Positions 1 through 9,081 are shown, numbered from the stretch's first letter. The stretch is 64,000 bases of DNA from Gordoniibacillus chartarius (GCF_042432825.1 NZ_JBHLWN010000014.1:62001-126000); one strand, 5' to 3'. The notes: generated from the letters alone by a model not told the origin. Made by a program: numbers and translations.

Positions 1-458
1 ACAACCTCGTCCTGGAGGCGACAGGCACGCTGCAGAAGTCAAGGATTTACGAGATGAGCTCCAACAAGACGCTGCGCGAAACGCTGGCCTTCTTGATGGT
101 ACGCGACAATGCGCACCAGAACGCGTACGCGAAAGCGCTGGAAACGCTCGGCGTCAATTGGGGCAAAGTGCTGCCGGTACCCCAATACGATTTGAACCAA
201 TACCCGGAATGCCGTAAATATTTGGAGCGCGGCTGGAACAACGTGCAGTTCAATTTCCGCTTGGACCCTACACGGATCGGGGAGATCTTCAGCGGCCCTT
301 CTCCGGACCGCAGCGGCGGCATGCTGTCCGTCGAGCCGCCTCCGGCAGGGTTCCCGGTGCCGGTACTTGCCGAGCGTCCGATGGAGCACAGCCCTGGCAT
401 TCCGGTGCCGTCTCCTGCAGCGGCGCAACAACAACAGCAGCAGCCGGTTATGGCGTAA
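1..458 (+). CDS. Manganese catalase family protein, 3' part
   Basis: The reading frame is open from the window edge (first full codon at position 3), so the N-terminal part lies outside. The visible 151 residues match the C-terminal part of non-haem dimanganese catalases (KatN/YdbD/CotJC superfamily), which convert hydrogen peroxide to water and oxygen. The stretch LRETLAFLMVRDNAHQ with conserved E and H, followed by W-G-K-V-L-P-VPQYD, is typical of the metal-site helix and tail. The last 20 residues are proline- and glutamine-rich (six glutamines in a row). An ATG at 54 lies inside the conserved region and is not the start. A hairpin terminator follows directly. Whether this is the long cytosolic form or a shorter spore-coat CotJC form cannot be told without the N-terminus; the long tail favours the former. 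Confidence 0.85.
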   Translation, partial: NLVLEATGTLQKSRIYEMSSNKTLRETLAFLMVRDNAHQNAYAKALETLGVNWGKVLPVPQYDLNQYPECRKYLERGWNNVQFNFRLDPTRIGEIFSGPSPDRSGGMLSVEPPPAGFPVPVLAERPMEHSPGIPVPSPAAAQQQQQQPVMA

Positions 459-488
459 CATCAAGCACAAGAGCACACTGCAAATAAG

Positions 489-518
489 ATCGGCAGCTGG
501 CAGGCTGCCGATTTTTTA
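489..518 (+). terminator. Rho-independent terminator of the Mn catalase gene
   Basis: A 9-bp perfect stem (ATCGGCAGC / GCTGCCGAT, 489-497 and 504-512) with a 6-nt loop is followed by a run of six T. It lies 30 bp after the catalase stop codon. Confidence 0.85.
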
Positions 519-683
519 TTGGTCTACGCAGTGGACTTGTCTAGACCATTACCTCACTGCGGAAATGTATCTCTTCCGGCATGATGATTGCCTTCCCTTC
601 GAATAATAGGTCCACTCCACTCGATCAACCTCATCCAAGTTACTCGCATTAGCTGCCGGCATATTTCTTAAGGAGTCTATTTT

Positions 684-734
684 ATGCCTCAGATAATCAA
701 TATGTTCGAGTATCCTAACAAGGATTATTCATAG
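684..734 (+). CDS. Possible 16-codon small ORF
   Basis: An AAGGAG site lies 8 nt before an ATG that opens a 16-residue frame (MPQIINMFEYPNKDYS, stop TAG). It sits in the otherwise gene-free stretch between the catalase terminator and the czcD promoter. The spacing is good for translation, but there is no promoter I can point to and no family I recognise. It could be a leader peptide or a chance ORF. Confidence 0.25.
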   Translation: MPQIINMFEYPNKDYS

Positions 735-780
735 CCGGCCTAAGGAACGCTTTTGCTGCAAACTTGCTTGCCGGAAATCG

Positions 781-843
781 TTGCAGGAACAAGCGTTCTA
801 GCGTATAATGCCAGCAAGGATGCGTCGCCCATATGGGCGCATT
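781..843 (+). promoter_or_regulatory. czcD promoter region with a downstream dyad
   Basis: A consensus TATAAT (804-809) lies 17 nt after a weak -35 (TTGCAG, 781-786). Directly downstream, before the ribosome site, is the palindrome CGCCCATATGGGCG (826-839), extended by flanking ATGCG/CGCAT pairing. Its position between transcription start and ribosome site suits a metal-sensor operator or an RNA hairpin. The promoter is moderately supported. The operator role is inference. Confidence 0.5.
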
Positions 844-861
844 CCGGAGGAGGAATCGGAC

Positions 862-1812
862 ATGAGTGCACCGGAATACGATTATCACCATCTTGAACAC
901 GTCAAGGAACAAAGCAAATCGCAGCGAACGTTATGGATTACTCTCTTCTTAACGCTGTTCTTCACGATTGTCGAAGTGATCGGAGGACTCGTCTCGGGTT
1001 CGCTTGCGCTGCTGTCGGATTCGGCTCATATGATATCGGACGTGCTGGCGCTCGGACTGAGCATGCTGGCCGTATACTTGGCGCGAAGACCTCCGAATCC
1101 CCGGTTTACGTTCGGATACCTGCGCTTTGAGATTATTGCATCGTTCCTGAACGGACTGGCGCTTATCGTCATTGCCGCCGGCATCTTCATCGAAGCCGTG
1201 AAGCGATTTTTGAATCCCCAGGAAATCGATTTCTACACGATGCTGACGATCGCCTCGATCGGACTGGTCGTCAATATCGTCTTAACGATCGTGCTGCACC
1301 GCTCCATGGAAGAGGAAGAGAACCTGAACATCCAGAGTGCGCTGTGGCATTTTATCGGCGACTTGATTTCCTCAATCGGGGTTATCGTTTCGGCCGTATT
1401 GATTTTATTTACAGGGTTGACCTGGTTTGACCCCATCATTTCGCTCGTCATCGGCATCATTTTATCTTCCGGCGGCTACAAAATCATTCGGGAATCATAT
1501 TTCATTCTTATGGAATCCGTTCCGGAGAAGTTCGATCTGGAGGAAATCCGCGCATCGCTTGCCGAGGTGGAAGGCGTGGAGGACGTACACGAAATGCACC
1601 TTTGGGCGATCTCTACGGACCACTACTCGCTGACCGCGCACGTGTTCGTCGATCCGGACATCCAGCCGTTCTGCATCATCCTGGCGATTAACGAAACGCT
1701 TCAGGAAAAGTACGGCATCACCCATTCCACCATCCAAATGGAGCATGCCAACATTCACCCGCACGGGGAATACGGCAAAGAGTTCCTGCGCAATCGGGCT
1801 AATCACCAATAA
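862..1812 (+). CDS. czcD: Cation diffusion facilitator (CzcD-like) metal exporter
   Basis: This 316-residue CDF antiporter exports divalent metals (Zn2+, Co2+, Cd2+ in characterised homologues) across the cell membrane in exchange for protons or potassium. About six membrane helices are visible between residues 24 and 215. TM2 carries the metal-site signature around D53 and H56-x3-D60, and TM5 carries the matching H-F-I-G-D. A cytoplasmic C-terminal ferredoxin-like domain follows (EGVEDVHEMHLWAIS), and the tail ends in a His-containing segment. The start at 862 is chosen over the upstream ATG at 808 because GGAGGAGG lies just upstream with proper spacing and the upstream extension has no family match. 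It is monocistronic between its own promoter and a strong terminator. Metal specificity cannot be read from sequence alone. Confidence 0.92.
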   Translation: MSAPEYDYHHLEHVKEQSKSQRTLWITLFLTLFFTIVEVIGGLVSGSLALLSDSAHMISDVLALGLSMLAVYLARRPPNPRFTFGYLRFEIIASFLNGLALIVIAAGIFIEAVKRFLNPQEIDFYTMLTIASIGLVVNIVLTIVLHRSMEEEENLNIQSALWHFIGDLISSIGVIVSAVLILFTGLTWFDPIISLVIGIILSSGGYKIIRESYFILMESVPEKFDLEEIRASLAEVEGVEDVHEMHLWAISTDHYSLTAHVFVDPDIQPFCIILAINETLQEKYGITHSTIQMEHANIHPHGEYGKEFLRNRANHQ

Positions 1813-1820
1813 CCTACGGA

Positions 1821-1873
1821 AAAATCCTTAAGCCGGCGGAACCGACGCGGCCGCGAGCTTAAGGATTTTTTTT
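1821..1873 (+). terminator. Terminator after czcD
   Basis: The arms AAATCCTTAAG and CTTAAGGATTT pair around a GC-rich loop and run into eight T. It follows the czcD stop by about 10 bp. Confidence 0.85.
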
Positions 1874-1982
1874 GCGTTGCGCGTAAGTCCGGATAGCTGT
1901 CATCAGGGGACCGCGGAATAATGAAAAGCAGCTCGCGGCGTATTATACTATACCTATTACAACCAGAGTCAGGAGAATGGAC

Positions 1983-3083
1983 ATGTTCCTAGCAATCGCA
2001 ATTATTGCGCTGCTCATTTATGGCGGGCTGGTCTATTATATCGGCTGGCGCGGGTATCGCTGGCTCCGCCCGGGGGCGGCAACGCGGCGGTTTAAGACCC
2101 TCTATATCATCGTCGTTGCGCTGGCCGCGAGCTCGTTCATTACCGGCCGCATATGGGAATCCAAGATCCTCGGTATGATCGGCGCTTATTGGATGGCTGT
2201 TTTTTATTTGCTGCTGCTTCTAGTGCCCGTTGCGCATGTAACGGTTATTTTGCTGCGCTTCACCCGGCTGCCGCGGCGCGGAACGCAAGTGTGGGCAGGG
2301 GTTGCGACGCTGGCGCTGCTCGTTGCGTTACTTGCCTACGGCTCGTACAACGCCTACAGTCCTGTCGTCAGCTCATACGAGATCAAGGTGGAGAGAGGCG
2401 CATCATCGCTCCCTTCATTACGCATTGCGATGGCGGCGGATACGCATTTCGGCCTGCTGTCGGGTAAAGATCACGCCGAGCGGCTTGTGAAGGAAATGAA
2501 TGCGCTGAAGCCGGATCTCATCCTGCTGCCGGGGGATATGTTCGACGACGATATTCAGCCGTTTATCAACCAGAAGATCGACCGGATATTGGCCGGGCTT
2601 CAAGCACCGTACGGCGTGTATGCCACGCTGGGCAATCATGATAAGCATAAAGGCACGATGCGGCAATTGATCGAAACGCTGGAGAGCAGCGGTATCAACG
2701 TTCTTTACGATGAAACGGTTACGGTGCAGGACCAGCTGACGCTGATCGGGCGCAAAGACCGAAGCGACCGCGGGCGGATGCCGCTGAATGTACTCATGCA
2801 GGGCGTCGATGGTGCGAAGCCGGTCATTTTGCTGGAGCACCAGCCCTATGAGCTGGACATCGCGCAGCAGGCGGGCGTCGACCTGATGGTGTCGGGGCAT
2901 ACGCACCGCGGGCAAGTGTTTCCCGGCAACCTGATTACGGATGCGATCTACGAAAATGATTGGGGCTACGTGAAAAAGGAACAGCTGCACTCGATCGTTA
3001 CATCGGGCTTCGGCTTCTGGGGACCGCCGATTCGGATCGGTACGAGGTCTGAGATTGTGAGCATTAACGTGCAGTTTGAATAG
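1983..3083 (+). CDS. Membrane-anchored metallophosphoesterase (YkoQ/YkuE type)
   Basis: Three to four hydrophobic helices (about the first 125 residues) precede a calcineurin-like phosphoesterase domain. The metal-binding motifs are in order: AADTHFG (D-x-H), LLPGDMFDDD (G-D), LGNHDKH (G-N-H-D), and SGHTHRGQ (G-H-x-H). Members of this family are dinuclear-metal phosphoesterases, some acting on UDP-sugar lipids or phospholipid substrates; the substrate here is unknown. AGGAG at 1971-1975 is spaced 7 nt from the ATG at 1983; the ATG at 1977 is in frame but only 1 nt from it. The gene is monocistronic, and a TATACT-like -10 lies upstream. Confidence 0.88.
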   Translation: MFLAIAIIALLIYGGLVYYIGWRGYRWLRPGAATRRFKTLYIIVVALAASSFITGRIWESKILGMIGAYWMAVFYLLLLLVPVAHVTVILLRFTRLPRRGTQVWAGVATLALLVALLAYGSYNAYSPVVSSYEIKVERGASSLPSLRIAMAADTHFGLLSGKDHAERLVKEMNALKPDLILLPGDMFDDDIQPFINQKIDRILAGLQAPYGVYATLGNHDKHKGTMRQLIETLESSGINVLYDETVTVQDQLTLIGRKDRSDRGRMPLNVLMQGVDGAKPVILLEHQPYELDIAQQAGVDLMVSGHTHRGQVFPGNLITDAIYENDWGYVKKEQLHSIVTSGFGFWGPPIRIGTRSEIVSINVQFE

Positions 3084-3471
3084 CGGAACATTGCCCATTC
3101 GGCTGGGACCCGGAGGTACCGGCGCTTAATAGCGCTGCATGAACGAACAAGCCCTCCCTCGGACGGGAAAAGCCGTTCGGAGGATGGGGAGGCCGTAAAG
3201 AGTTGCTAAATTGCGGACTGTCAGGGCATTAATTCCGGGTTTGGTGCGACAAGTTCCGGAATAGCGGATTTTCAAGGTGCTATGTTGACGCGATGCGGCC
3301 CTTTTCGAGTAGATTGATGAATGTATGCCAAAATAACACCTTCAAAAACCGCTATCCCCGCCAACATGACGTTTTTCGTGGAAATAACGACTTGCCGCTC
3401 CTCTAGTAGCGATCAGGAGAAGCACCACGCCATCGATTCGTGTCGTGAGGCTGAGAAGTTTGACTATATAT
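3084..3471. other. Gene-free interval between convergent genes
   Basis: No credible ORF in this interval. Its middle holds a palindromic repeat (listed separately), also seen at about 25.1 kb. A GC-rich imperfect hairpin at roughly 3150-3195 could end the phosphoesterase transcript but lacks a T-run. Confidence 0.6.
3261..3355. repeat. Degenerate palindromic intergenic repeat, copy A
   Basis: The left arm 3261-3284 (core ATAGCGGATTTTCAAGGTG) is an imperfect inverted copy of the right arm 3332-3355 (AATAACACCTTCAAAAACCG...), separated by about 47 nt. The left arm and the following GCGATGnGG also match copy B at 25059-25151 read on the other strand. It has no coding capacity and looks like a mobile or structural repeat of non-autonomous type. 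Confidence 0.6.
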
Positions 3472-3513
3472 AGAAAAAGACGCAGCTTTGAGTAAATCAT
3501 CGAGCTGCGTCTC
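3472..3513 (-). terminator. Terminator of the guanidine operon
   Basis: On the minus strand, AGACGCAGCT pairs with AGCTGCGTCT around a 14-nt loop and is followed by TTTTTCT. It lies about 30 bp after the allophanate hydrolase stop codon. Confidence 0.85.
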
Positions 3514-3541
3514 TACCTAATAAGTGTGACTTACGGATCGG

Positions 3542-5326
3542 CTAGTTAGCGGCAGGAACCTGTCTCCAGCCGCCGTAAGCGCTGATGTCCGCGGCCCCTT
3601 GGGCGGCATAAGCCTCGCATACGAAGCCGGGGACCGCCGTGCCGTCGGCCAGCTCGACCTTGCCGATGCCGAGCGGAGCCGGGATCGAAGCGACGAAGCC
3701 GCCGAACGATTCGAGCGGCATCTCCCATACTTCAAGAGCGATGGCCGCACCGCCCGAGAGGCGCTTGATCATCCCCGGCTTCGCCGGCTCGGTGGGCAGC
3801 TTCACCAGCTGATACACCGGAGCCGTGACCGTTTCGCGGACGAAGCGTGCCCCGTACCCGAGCATCTGCTTCTCCAGCGGAAAGCCTCTCATGTGCAGTC
3901 CGCATACCGCAACCAGTGTGGTCGCCTGGGCGGATACAGCATTACGGTCTGACGATGCTGTCACAGAGGCTGTTTCCGCAACCCCCCCTGTTTCTCCTGT
4001 CCACTGGGCCGCCGCCCCGGCCAGCATGCCTTCGTTCTCGGCAAGTGCGAACAGCGTGACGCCGAACGGCAGCTCCGCCGCCGCTTCGCCGGCCGGTACG
4101 GCGATAGCGCCGAGGTCCAGCAAATTGCAGTGGTTCGTATACCGCCCCATGTCGCGGTTCGTTTCGATCGGGGCTGTACGCACCTGTTCACGCGTCCATG
4201 TACCTCCGCATGTCGGCAGCACGAGCACGGCATCCTGCAGCAGCTTCTTCGCTTCCAGCTTCAGCGCTTGCAGCCGGTGAATTGCCTGAAAGACGGAAGC
4301 GGCATCATATCCGGAGCCCGCTGCCGCGGAGCCGGAGCGCAGGATGCGCTCCGTTACCGGAAACGCCGTGCCGGGATGCGATTCGATGAATTCGCCCAGC
4401 TGCGCCCAGCGCTCTGCAACCCAAGGACCCTCATACAGCAGAGCCGCCGCCTCACGAAGGAATTCCGTATCGATATACTCTACTTGAATGCCTTGACGCT
4501 CCCAACGCTTCGCCGCCGTCTGCCACGCCCGCTCGTAGTCATTCGCCCAAGGGCCGTAGAAGGAGAGCGGCTCGCGGGGCAGCAGCACGCGAGCCGGCAG
4601 GGCCGCCGCCGGCGCAGCCGATGCGCGGGACCACGGGTCCAGCGCATCGGCTCCGCGCACGACCGCGTCGACGGTCAGCGCGTCGGCCAGCGTATGCGTG
4701 AACGCCGTCACGCAATCGAGGCTGGCGCAGGCCGGGACGACGCCTCGTACCGGCCATGCGCCGACGGCGGGCTTGTAGCCGACAAGCCCGTGCAGCGCCG
4801 CCGGCACCCTTCCGGAGCCGGCGGTGTCGGTCCCGAGCGCGAACGCCGCATGGCCGCGCGCTACGGCAACGGCGGAGCCCGAAGAGGAGCCGCCGCTGAT
4901 CAGCTCCGGGCGCAAGCCGTTATGCGTCTCGCCGTACGGGCTGCGCGTGCCGACCAGACCGGTCGCGAACTGGTCGAGGTTCGCCTTCCCGACCGGTATC
5001 GCTCCTGCTGCGACGAGCCGGTCGACGACCGTCGCATGCGTATCCGGCACGTAAGCGTAGTCCGGACATGCGGCCGTCGTCGGCATCCCCGCCACATCAA
5101 TGTTGTCCTTGACGGCGAACGGAATCCCCCAAAGCGGCGCCTGGTCCGGATCCATTAGCGCCAAAGCGTCCACATACGGCTGAATCCGGTCCGGCGCAGG
5201 CGGCGTGATCCAAATGTTCATATCCTTATCGGCTTCCGCCCGCCGCACGATATCGGCGACGATTTCCGCCGGCGTAATTGTCCCCTGCCGGTATTGCTCG
5301 CGCAGCCCGCTGATCGTCCAAGTCAT
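3542..5326 (-). CDS. atzF: Allophanate hydrolase
   Basis: This 594-residue enzyme hydrolyses allophanate to two ammonia and two bicarbonate, the last step after urea or guanidine carboxylation. The N-terminal amidase-signature domain has the Ser-cisSer-Lys triad visible as K73 (FAVKDN), S147 (GGSSSGS) and nucleophile S171 (TDTAGSGRVP). The C-terminal domain (after about residue 450) matches the AtzF C-terminal domain. The start at 5326 is fixed by a 4-bp ATGA overlap with the carboxylase stop, which implies translational coupling; the open frame upstream of it is only read-through inside the carboxylase gene. It is the last gene of the riboswitch-controlled operon and is followed by a terminator. 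Length and motifs are normal for the family. Confidence 0.95.
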   Translation of the reverse strand: MTWTISGLREQYRQGTITPAEIVADIVRRAEADKDMNIWITPPAPDRIQPYVDALALMDPDQAPLWGIPFAVKDNIDVAGMPTTAACPDYAYVPDTHATVVDRLVAAGAIPVGKANLDQFATGLVGTRSPYGETHNGLRPELISGGSSSGSAVAVARGHAAFALGTDTAGSGRVPAALHGLVGYKPAVGAWPVRGVVPACASLDCVTAFTHTLADALTVDAVVRGADALDPWSRASAAPAAALPARVLLPREPLSFYGPWANDYERAWQTAAKRWERQGIQVEYIDTEFLREAAALLYEGPWVAERWAQLGEFIESHPGTAFPVTERILRSGSAAAGSGYDAASVFQAIHRLQALKLEAKKLLQDAVLVLPTCGGTWTREQVRTAPIETNRDMGRYTNHCNLLDLGAIAVPAGEAAAELPFGVTLFALAENEGMLAGAAAQWTGETGGVAETASVTASSDRNAVSAQATTLVAVCGLHMRGFPLEKQMLGYGARFVRETVTAPVYQLVKLPTEPAKPGMIKRLSGGAAIALEVWEMPLESFGGFVASIPAPLGIGKVELADGTAVPGFVCEAYAAQGAADISAYGGWRQVPAAN

Positions 5327-8300
5327 CCCGCCATCGCCTCCTTCGCTTCCGCTGCGGTTAGTCCCGCGAGCAGCCGTCCCGCATGCACCTCGTCGCCCGG
5401 CGCGACGAACACCGCCTCTATGACGCCGTCGCACGGTGCGTGCTGCGGGAATTCCATTTTCATACTTTCGACGATAAGCAGCGCCTCGCCCTTCACGACC
5501 CGCTGCCCCGGCTCGACAAGCACTTTCCAAACGCTTCCCGGCATGTTGCATCTTACCGCAGCGGCCCCTTCCGGCAGCTCCTCCTCGGATGCTTCCGTCC
5601 CTGACTCATGCACCGATACGTATTCCGCCAGCCCGAGCGCCTTCCAGCTTTCCCGCTCCGCTTGGAATGCCGATCGCTGCATGTCGCGGAAATCGGCGCT
5701 GTCTCCCTCAATGGAAGCAAGGAACGCCAAATATTCGCCTAAATCAAACGTCGTTTCCTCAATCTTGACGTCAAAGCGTCCGCGCACGAAATCCTCGCGT
5801 AACGTCAGCAGCTCCTCCGCTCCGACCTCGTAGAACCGGATCTGGTCAAAAAAACGCAAGAGCCACGGCTTCCCCGGAACGAAGCTGGCCGTCGAGCGCA
5901 GCTTATTCCACATCTGCACGGTCCGGCCGACGAACTGATAGCCGCCCGGCCCTTCCATGCCGTACACGCACATATACGCGCCGCCGATGCCGACGGCGTT
6001 CTCCGGCGTCCATGTCCGGGCCGGATTGTACTTCGTCGTCACGAGCCGGTGCCGAGGGTCGACCGGCGTCGCCACCGGCGCTCCTAAATAGACGTCGCCG
6101 AGGCCGAGCACCAAATACGTCGCATCATATACGATCCGCTTCACCTCGTCGATACCGTCCAGCCCGTTGATCCGCCGGATAAACTCGAGGTTGCTCGGGC
6201 ACCAGGGAGCATCCGGGCGCACGTTCGCTTGGTAGCGCTCGATGGCCAGCTGTGTTGCAGGATCGTCCCATGAAAGCGGAAGGTGAACGATACGAGACTG
6301 CACCCGAACCGACTCCAGCGCGGGCAGCTCCCGGTCGAGCTCGACGATCCGGCGGCACATCTCCTTGACCGTCATCCGTGCCGGATCGATATGCACCTGC
6401 AGCGAGCGTATTCCCGGCGTCAAGTCCAGCACCGCAAGCTCGTCGCTGCGGGTCTCGATGGCCTGCATCAGCTCATGCACCTGGAAGCGCAGCATCAGAT
6501 CCAGCTCCATCGGTCCGTACTCGACAAGAAGGTAGCTGTCGCCGCAGCAGCGTACCGTCAGCGGGAAGCGCCGCCCCTCGGACTCGGCGGCGAGCAGCGG
6601 ATAATCCGGTGTCAGGCGCGCGCCGGCATGAGCCAACGGCAGACCGACCCTTCCTGTAGACTCGCGCCGCCCCTCGCCGATCGCCGCCAGCTGAGCCTCC
6701 ATGCTGCGGCGCATCGCCTCCGCTTCCTCCAGCGTCAGCAGCTGAAACTTGACCTTGTCGCCTGCATGCAGCTGGCCGATCTTCCACAGCTCCGCCGTCG
6801 CCGTCGTCACCGGGCAAACGAACCCGCCCAGGCTCGGTCCGTCCGGGCCGAGCAGGATCGGCATGTCGCCGGTCAAATCCAAAGTCCCGATCGCATATGC
6901 ATTGTCGTGGATGTTCGACGGATGCAGTCCCGCTTCCCCTCCGTCCTCGCGCGCCCAGAGCGGGGCGGGCCCGATCAGGCGCACGCCGGTGCGCGACGAA
7001 TTGAAATGAACCTCCCAGCTGACCGAAGTGAGCTGCTCCAAATATTCCGGCTTCAAGAACTCTCCTGTGCAATGCGGCCCCGGCACGACGCCGATCGTCC
7101 ACTCCCGGGTCAGCTCCGGCCGCGCTTCAGCCGCCAACCCTTCCAGCACGGTCGGCTGACCTACTCCTGCGCCTGCACCTGCACCTACGCCTGCACCTGC
7201 ACCTACACTTACTCCTGCGCCTGCGCCTGCACCTGCGCCTGCGCCTGCACCTACGCCTACGCCTGCAACTTCGCCACGACGCACGCCGAGCACATCTCCC
7301 GGCCGCAAAGCGCGTCCTCCGTGCCCGCCGAAGCCGCCCAGCGTAAACGTCGCCGAGCTCCCCAGCACGCGAGGCATATCGAAGCCTCCCGCCACGAGCA
7401 AATACGAGCGCATCCCGATCGCCGCTTCCCCGAACTGCAGCACCGCGCCCCGTTCGGCATACACCGGCTTATACAGCGGCACCGCAGCACCGTCCAGCTC
7501 AGGCTTCATGTCGGCGCCGGTAACGCAGAACCACATCGCCTCGCGAAACCGGTAGGCGCCTCCGCGCAGCGTCAGCTCCAGCCCGCTTGCCCCGTCATCG
7601 TTCCCGAGGAGCTTGTTGCCGATACGGAATGCATACGGATCCATCGGTCCGCACGGCGGTACGCCGACATTCCACAGGCCGGTACGCCCCGGAACGTCCT
7701 GCACCGTCGTCTGTACGCCGCCGTCGAGCACTTCGAGCGCATGTTCTCCCGGAGCGAACTTCTCCAGCATGCGCGTAAATACGCCGCCGCTGACAAAGTC
7801 CGGCTCCTGCAGCAATGCCCGCACGTAGCTGAGATTCGTCGTAATCCCGTAGAAGCGGGACGCCTCCAGCGCCGCGCTCAGCTTCGCCGAAGCTTCCTCC
7901 CGGTCGCGGCCGTGCACGATAATTTTCGCCAGCATCGGATCATATAACGTCGTTACCGTCATGCCGTCACGCACCCACGTCTCGACTCTCACCCCCTCAG
8001 GAAGCAGAACTTGATCCAGCTGCCCGGCGCTCGGCCGGAAGCCCAGCAGGCAATCCTCGGCATAAATGCGCGCCTGCATGCTGTGACCGGAAGGCTCCGG
8101 CACGAGCGCCGCCAGCCCCCGCAGCTCGTCGGCTGCCTCGCGCACCATCCATTCCACGAGATCGACGCCGAGCACTTCCTCCGTTACTCCGTGCTCCACC
8201 TGAAGCCGCGTATTCACCTCGAGAAAATAAAACTCCCGCGTCGCCGCATCATACAGAAACTCGACCGTACCCGCGCTGCGGTAGCCGGCCTCCGCCGCCA

Positions 8301-9081
8301 GCCGCTGCGCCGCCGCCAGCATGCGTTCCCGCACCTCCGCCGGGAAATCCGGCGCCGGACTTTCCTCAATCACCTTCTGATTGCGCCGCTGCACCGAGCA
8401 GTCCCGTTCGCCGAGCGCCACAACTTCGCCGAACCGGTTGCCGAAGATTTGCACCTCCACATGCCGGGCCCGGGCGATATATTTCTCCAGAAACATGCCG
8501 CCGTTCTTAAAATTCGTTTCGGCAAGATGACGCACCGATTCGTAGGCGCCGCGCAAAGTCGCCTCGTCCACGCAAACGCGCATGCCGATACCGCCGCCTC
8601 CGGCGGTGCTTTTCAATATAACCGGATAGCCGACCCTCTCCGCCTGCTCCAAAGCTTCGTCCAGCGACGCGATGAGCGGCGTTCCCGGCAGCATCGGCAC
8701 TCCCGCGCGCTGGGCAATGTCCCGGGCGGCATGCTTCAGCCCGAACATTTCCATCTGCTCCGGCGTCGGTCCGATGAAGACGATCCCGCGCTCGCGGCAG
8801 GCGCGGGCGAAGTCGGCATTTTCGCTCAAAAAGCCGTAACCGGGATGTATCGCCTGCGCACCGATCTTCTCCGCCGTCCGCAGAATCAGCTCTGCATTCA
8901 AATAACTGTCCTTCGCCGCACCCTCGCCGATCAGCACCGCCTCATCCGCGCCGTCGACATGCAGACTGTCCTGGTCGGCCTGCGTATACACCGCTACGGA
9001 AGCGATGCCCATTCGGCGCAGCGTGCGTTCAATCCGGCAGGCGATGGCGCCCCGGTTGGCAATCAAAATTTTCGTAAACAT
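5323..9081 (-). CDS. Biotin-dependent urea/guanidine carboxylase
   Basis: This 1252-residue multidomain enzyme ATP-dependently carboxylates urea or guanidine using bicarbonate. Domain order: biotin carboxylase (about 1-450, ATP-grasp glycine loop GGGGIGMR, ends in VNTRLQVEHGVTE); KipA/KipI-like carboxyltransferase domains (about 455-1100, from TTVQDVPGRTGLWNVG to TKYNPARTWTPENAVG); C-terminal biotinyl domain with SMKM and biotin site K1208. Family members next to DUF1989 genes and guanidine-I riboswitches have been shown to be guanidine carboxylases, so that substrate is favoured; the substrate-pocket residue separating the two classes should be checked. Oddity: residues about 605-640 are an almost pure Gly-Ala-Val run encoded by an imperfect hexanucleotide repeat, probably a flexible insertion in a surface loop. 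The start has a GGAGGGG site. Confidence 0.93.
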   Translation of the reverse strand: MFTKILIANRGAIACRIERTLRRMGIASVAVYTQADQDSLHVDGADEAVLIGEGAAKDSYLNAELILRTAEKIGAQAIHPGYGFLSENADFARACRERGIVFIGPTPEQMEMFGLKHAARDIAQRAGVPMLPGTPLIASLDEALEQAERVGYPVILKSTAGGGGIGMRVCVDEATLRGAYESVRHLAETNFKNGGMFLEKYIARARHVEVQIFGNRFGEVVALGERDCSVQRRNQKVIEESPAPDFPAEVRERMLAAAQRLAAEAGYRSAGTVEFLYDAATREFYFLEVNTRLQVEHGVTEEVLGVDLVEWMVREAADELRGLAALVPEPSGHSMQARIYAEDCLLGFRPSAGQLDQVLLPEGVRVETWVRDGMTVTTLYDPMLAKIIVHGRDREEASAKLSAALEASRFYGITTNLSYVRALLQEPDFVSGGVFTRMLEKFAPGEHALEVLDGGVQTTVQDVPGRTGLWNVGVPPCGPMDPYAFRIGNKLLGNDDGASGLELTLRGGAYRFREAMWFCVTGADMKPELDGAAVPLYKPVYAERGAVLQFGEAAIGMRSYLLVAGGFDMPRVLGSSATFTLGGFGGHGGRALRPGDVLGVRRGEVAGVGVGAGAGAGAGAGAGVSVGAGAGVGAGAGAGVGQPTVLEGLAAEARPELTREWTIGVVPGPHCTGEFLKPEYLEQLTSVSWEVHFNSSRTGVRLIGPAPLWAREDGGEAGLHPSNIHDNAYAIGTLDLTGDMPILLGPDGPSLGGFVCPVTTATAELWKIGQLHAGDKVKFQLLTLEEAEAMRRSMEAQLAAIGEGRRESTGRVGLPLAHAGARLTPDYPLLAAESEGRRFPLTVRCCGDSYLLVEYGPMELDLMLRFQVHELMQAIETRSDELAVLDLTPGIRSLQVHIDPARMTVKEMCRRIVELDRELPALESVRVQSRIVHLPLSWDDPATQLAIERYQANVRPDAPWCPSNLEFIRRINGLDGIDEVKRIVYDATYLVLGLGDVYLGAPVATPVDPRHRLVTTKYNPARTWTPENAVGIGGAYMCVYGMEGPGGYQFVGRTVQMWNKLRSTASFVPGKPWLLRFFDQIRFYEVGAEELLTLREDFVRGRFDVKIEETTFDLGEYLAFLASIEGDSADFRDMQRSAFQAERESWKALGLAEYVSVHESGTEASEEELPEGAAAVRCNMPGSVWKVLVEPGQRVVKGEALLIVESMKMEFPQHAPCDGVIEAVFVAPGDEVHAGRLLAGLTAAEAKEAMAG
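7160..7267 (-). repeat. Imperfect hexanucleotide tandem repeat inside the carboxylase gene
   Basis: About 18 units of GGYGCA-like hexamers (minus-strand sense, variants GGTGCA, GGCGCA, GGCGTA) occupy 108 bp in frame. They encode alternating Gly-Ala/Gly-Val. Hexamer copy changes keep the frame, so the tract can vary in length without inactivating the enzyme. Confidence 0.85.

Noticed and set aside
7160..7267. Short tandem repeat as a CRISPR array
   Set aside because: Units are 6 bp, contiguous and in frame with the carboxylase; there are no spacers or cas genes.
6283..7947. Long plus-strand open frame (554 codons) antisense to the carboxylase
   Set aside because: It is a by-product of GC-rich codon use opposite a well-supported gene; no ribosome site, Cys/His/Arg-rich nonsense composition.
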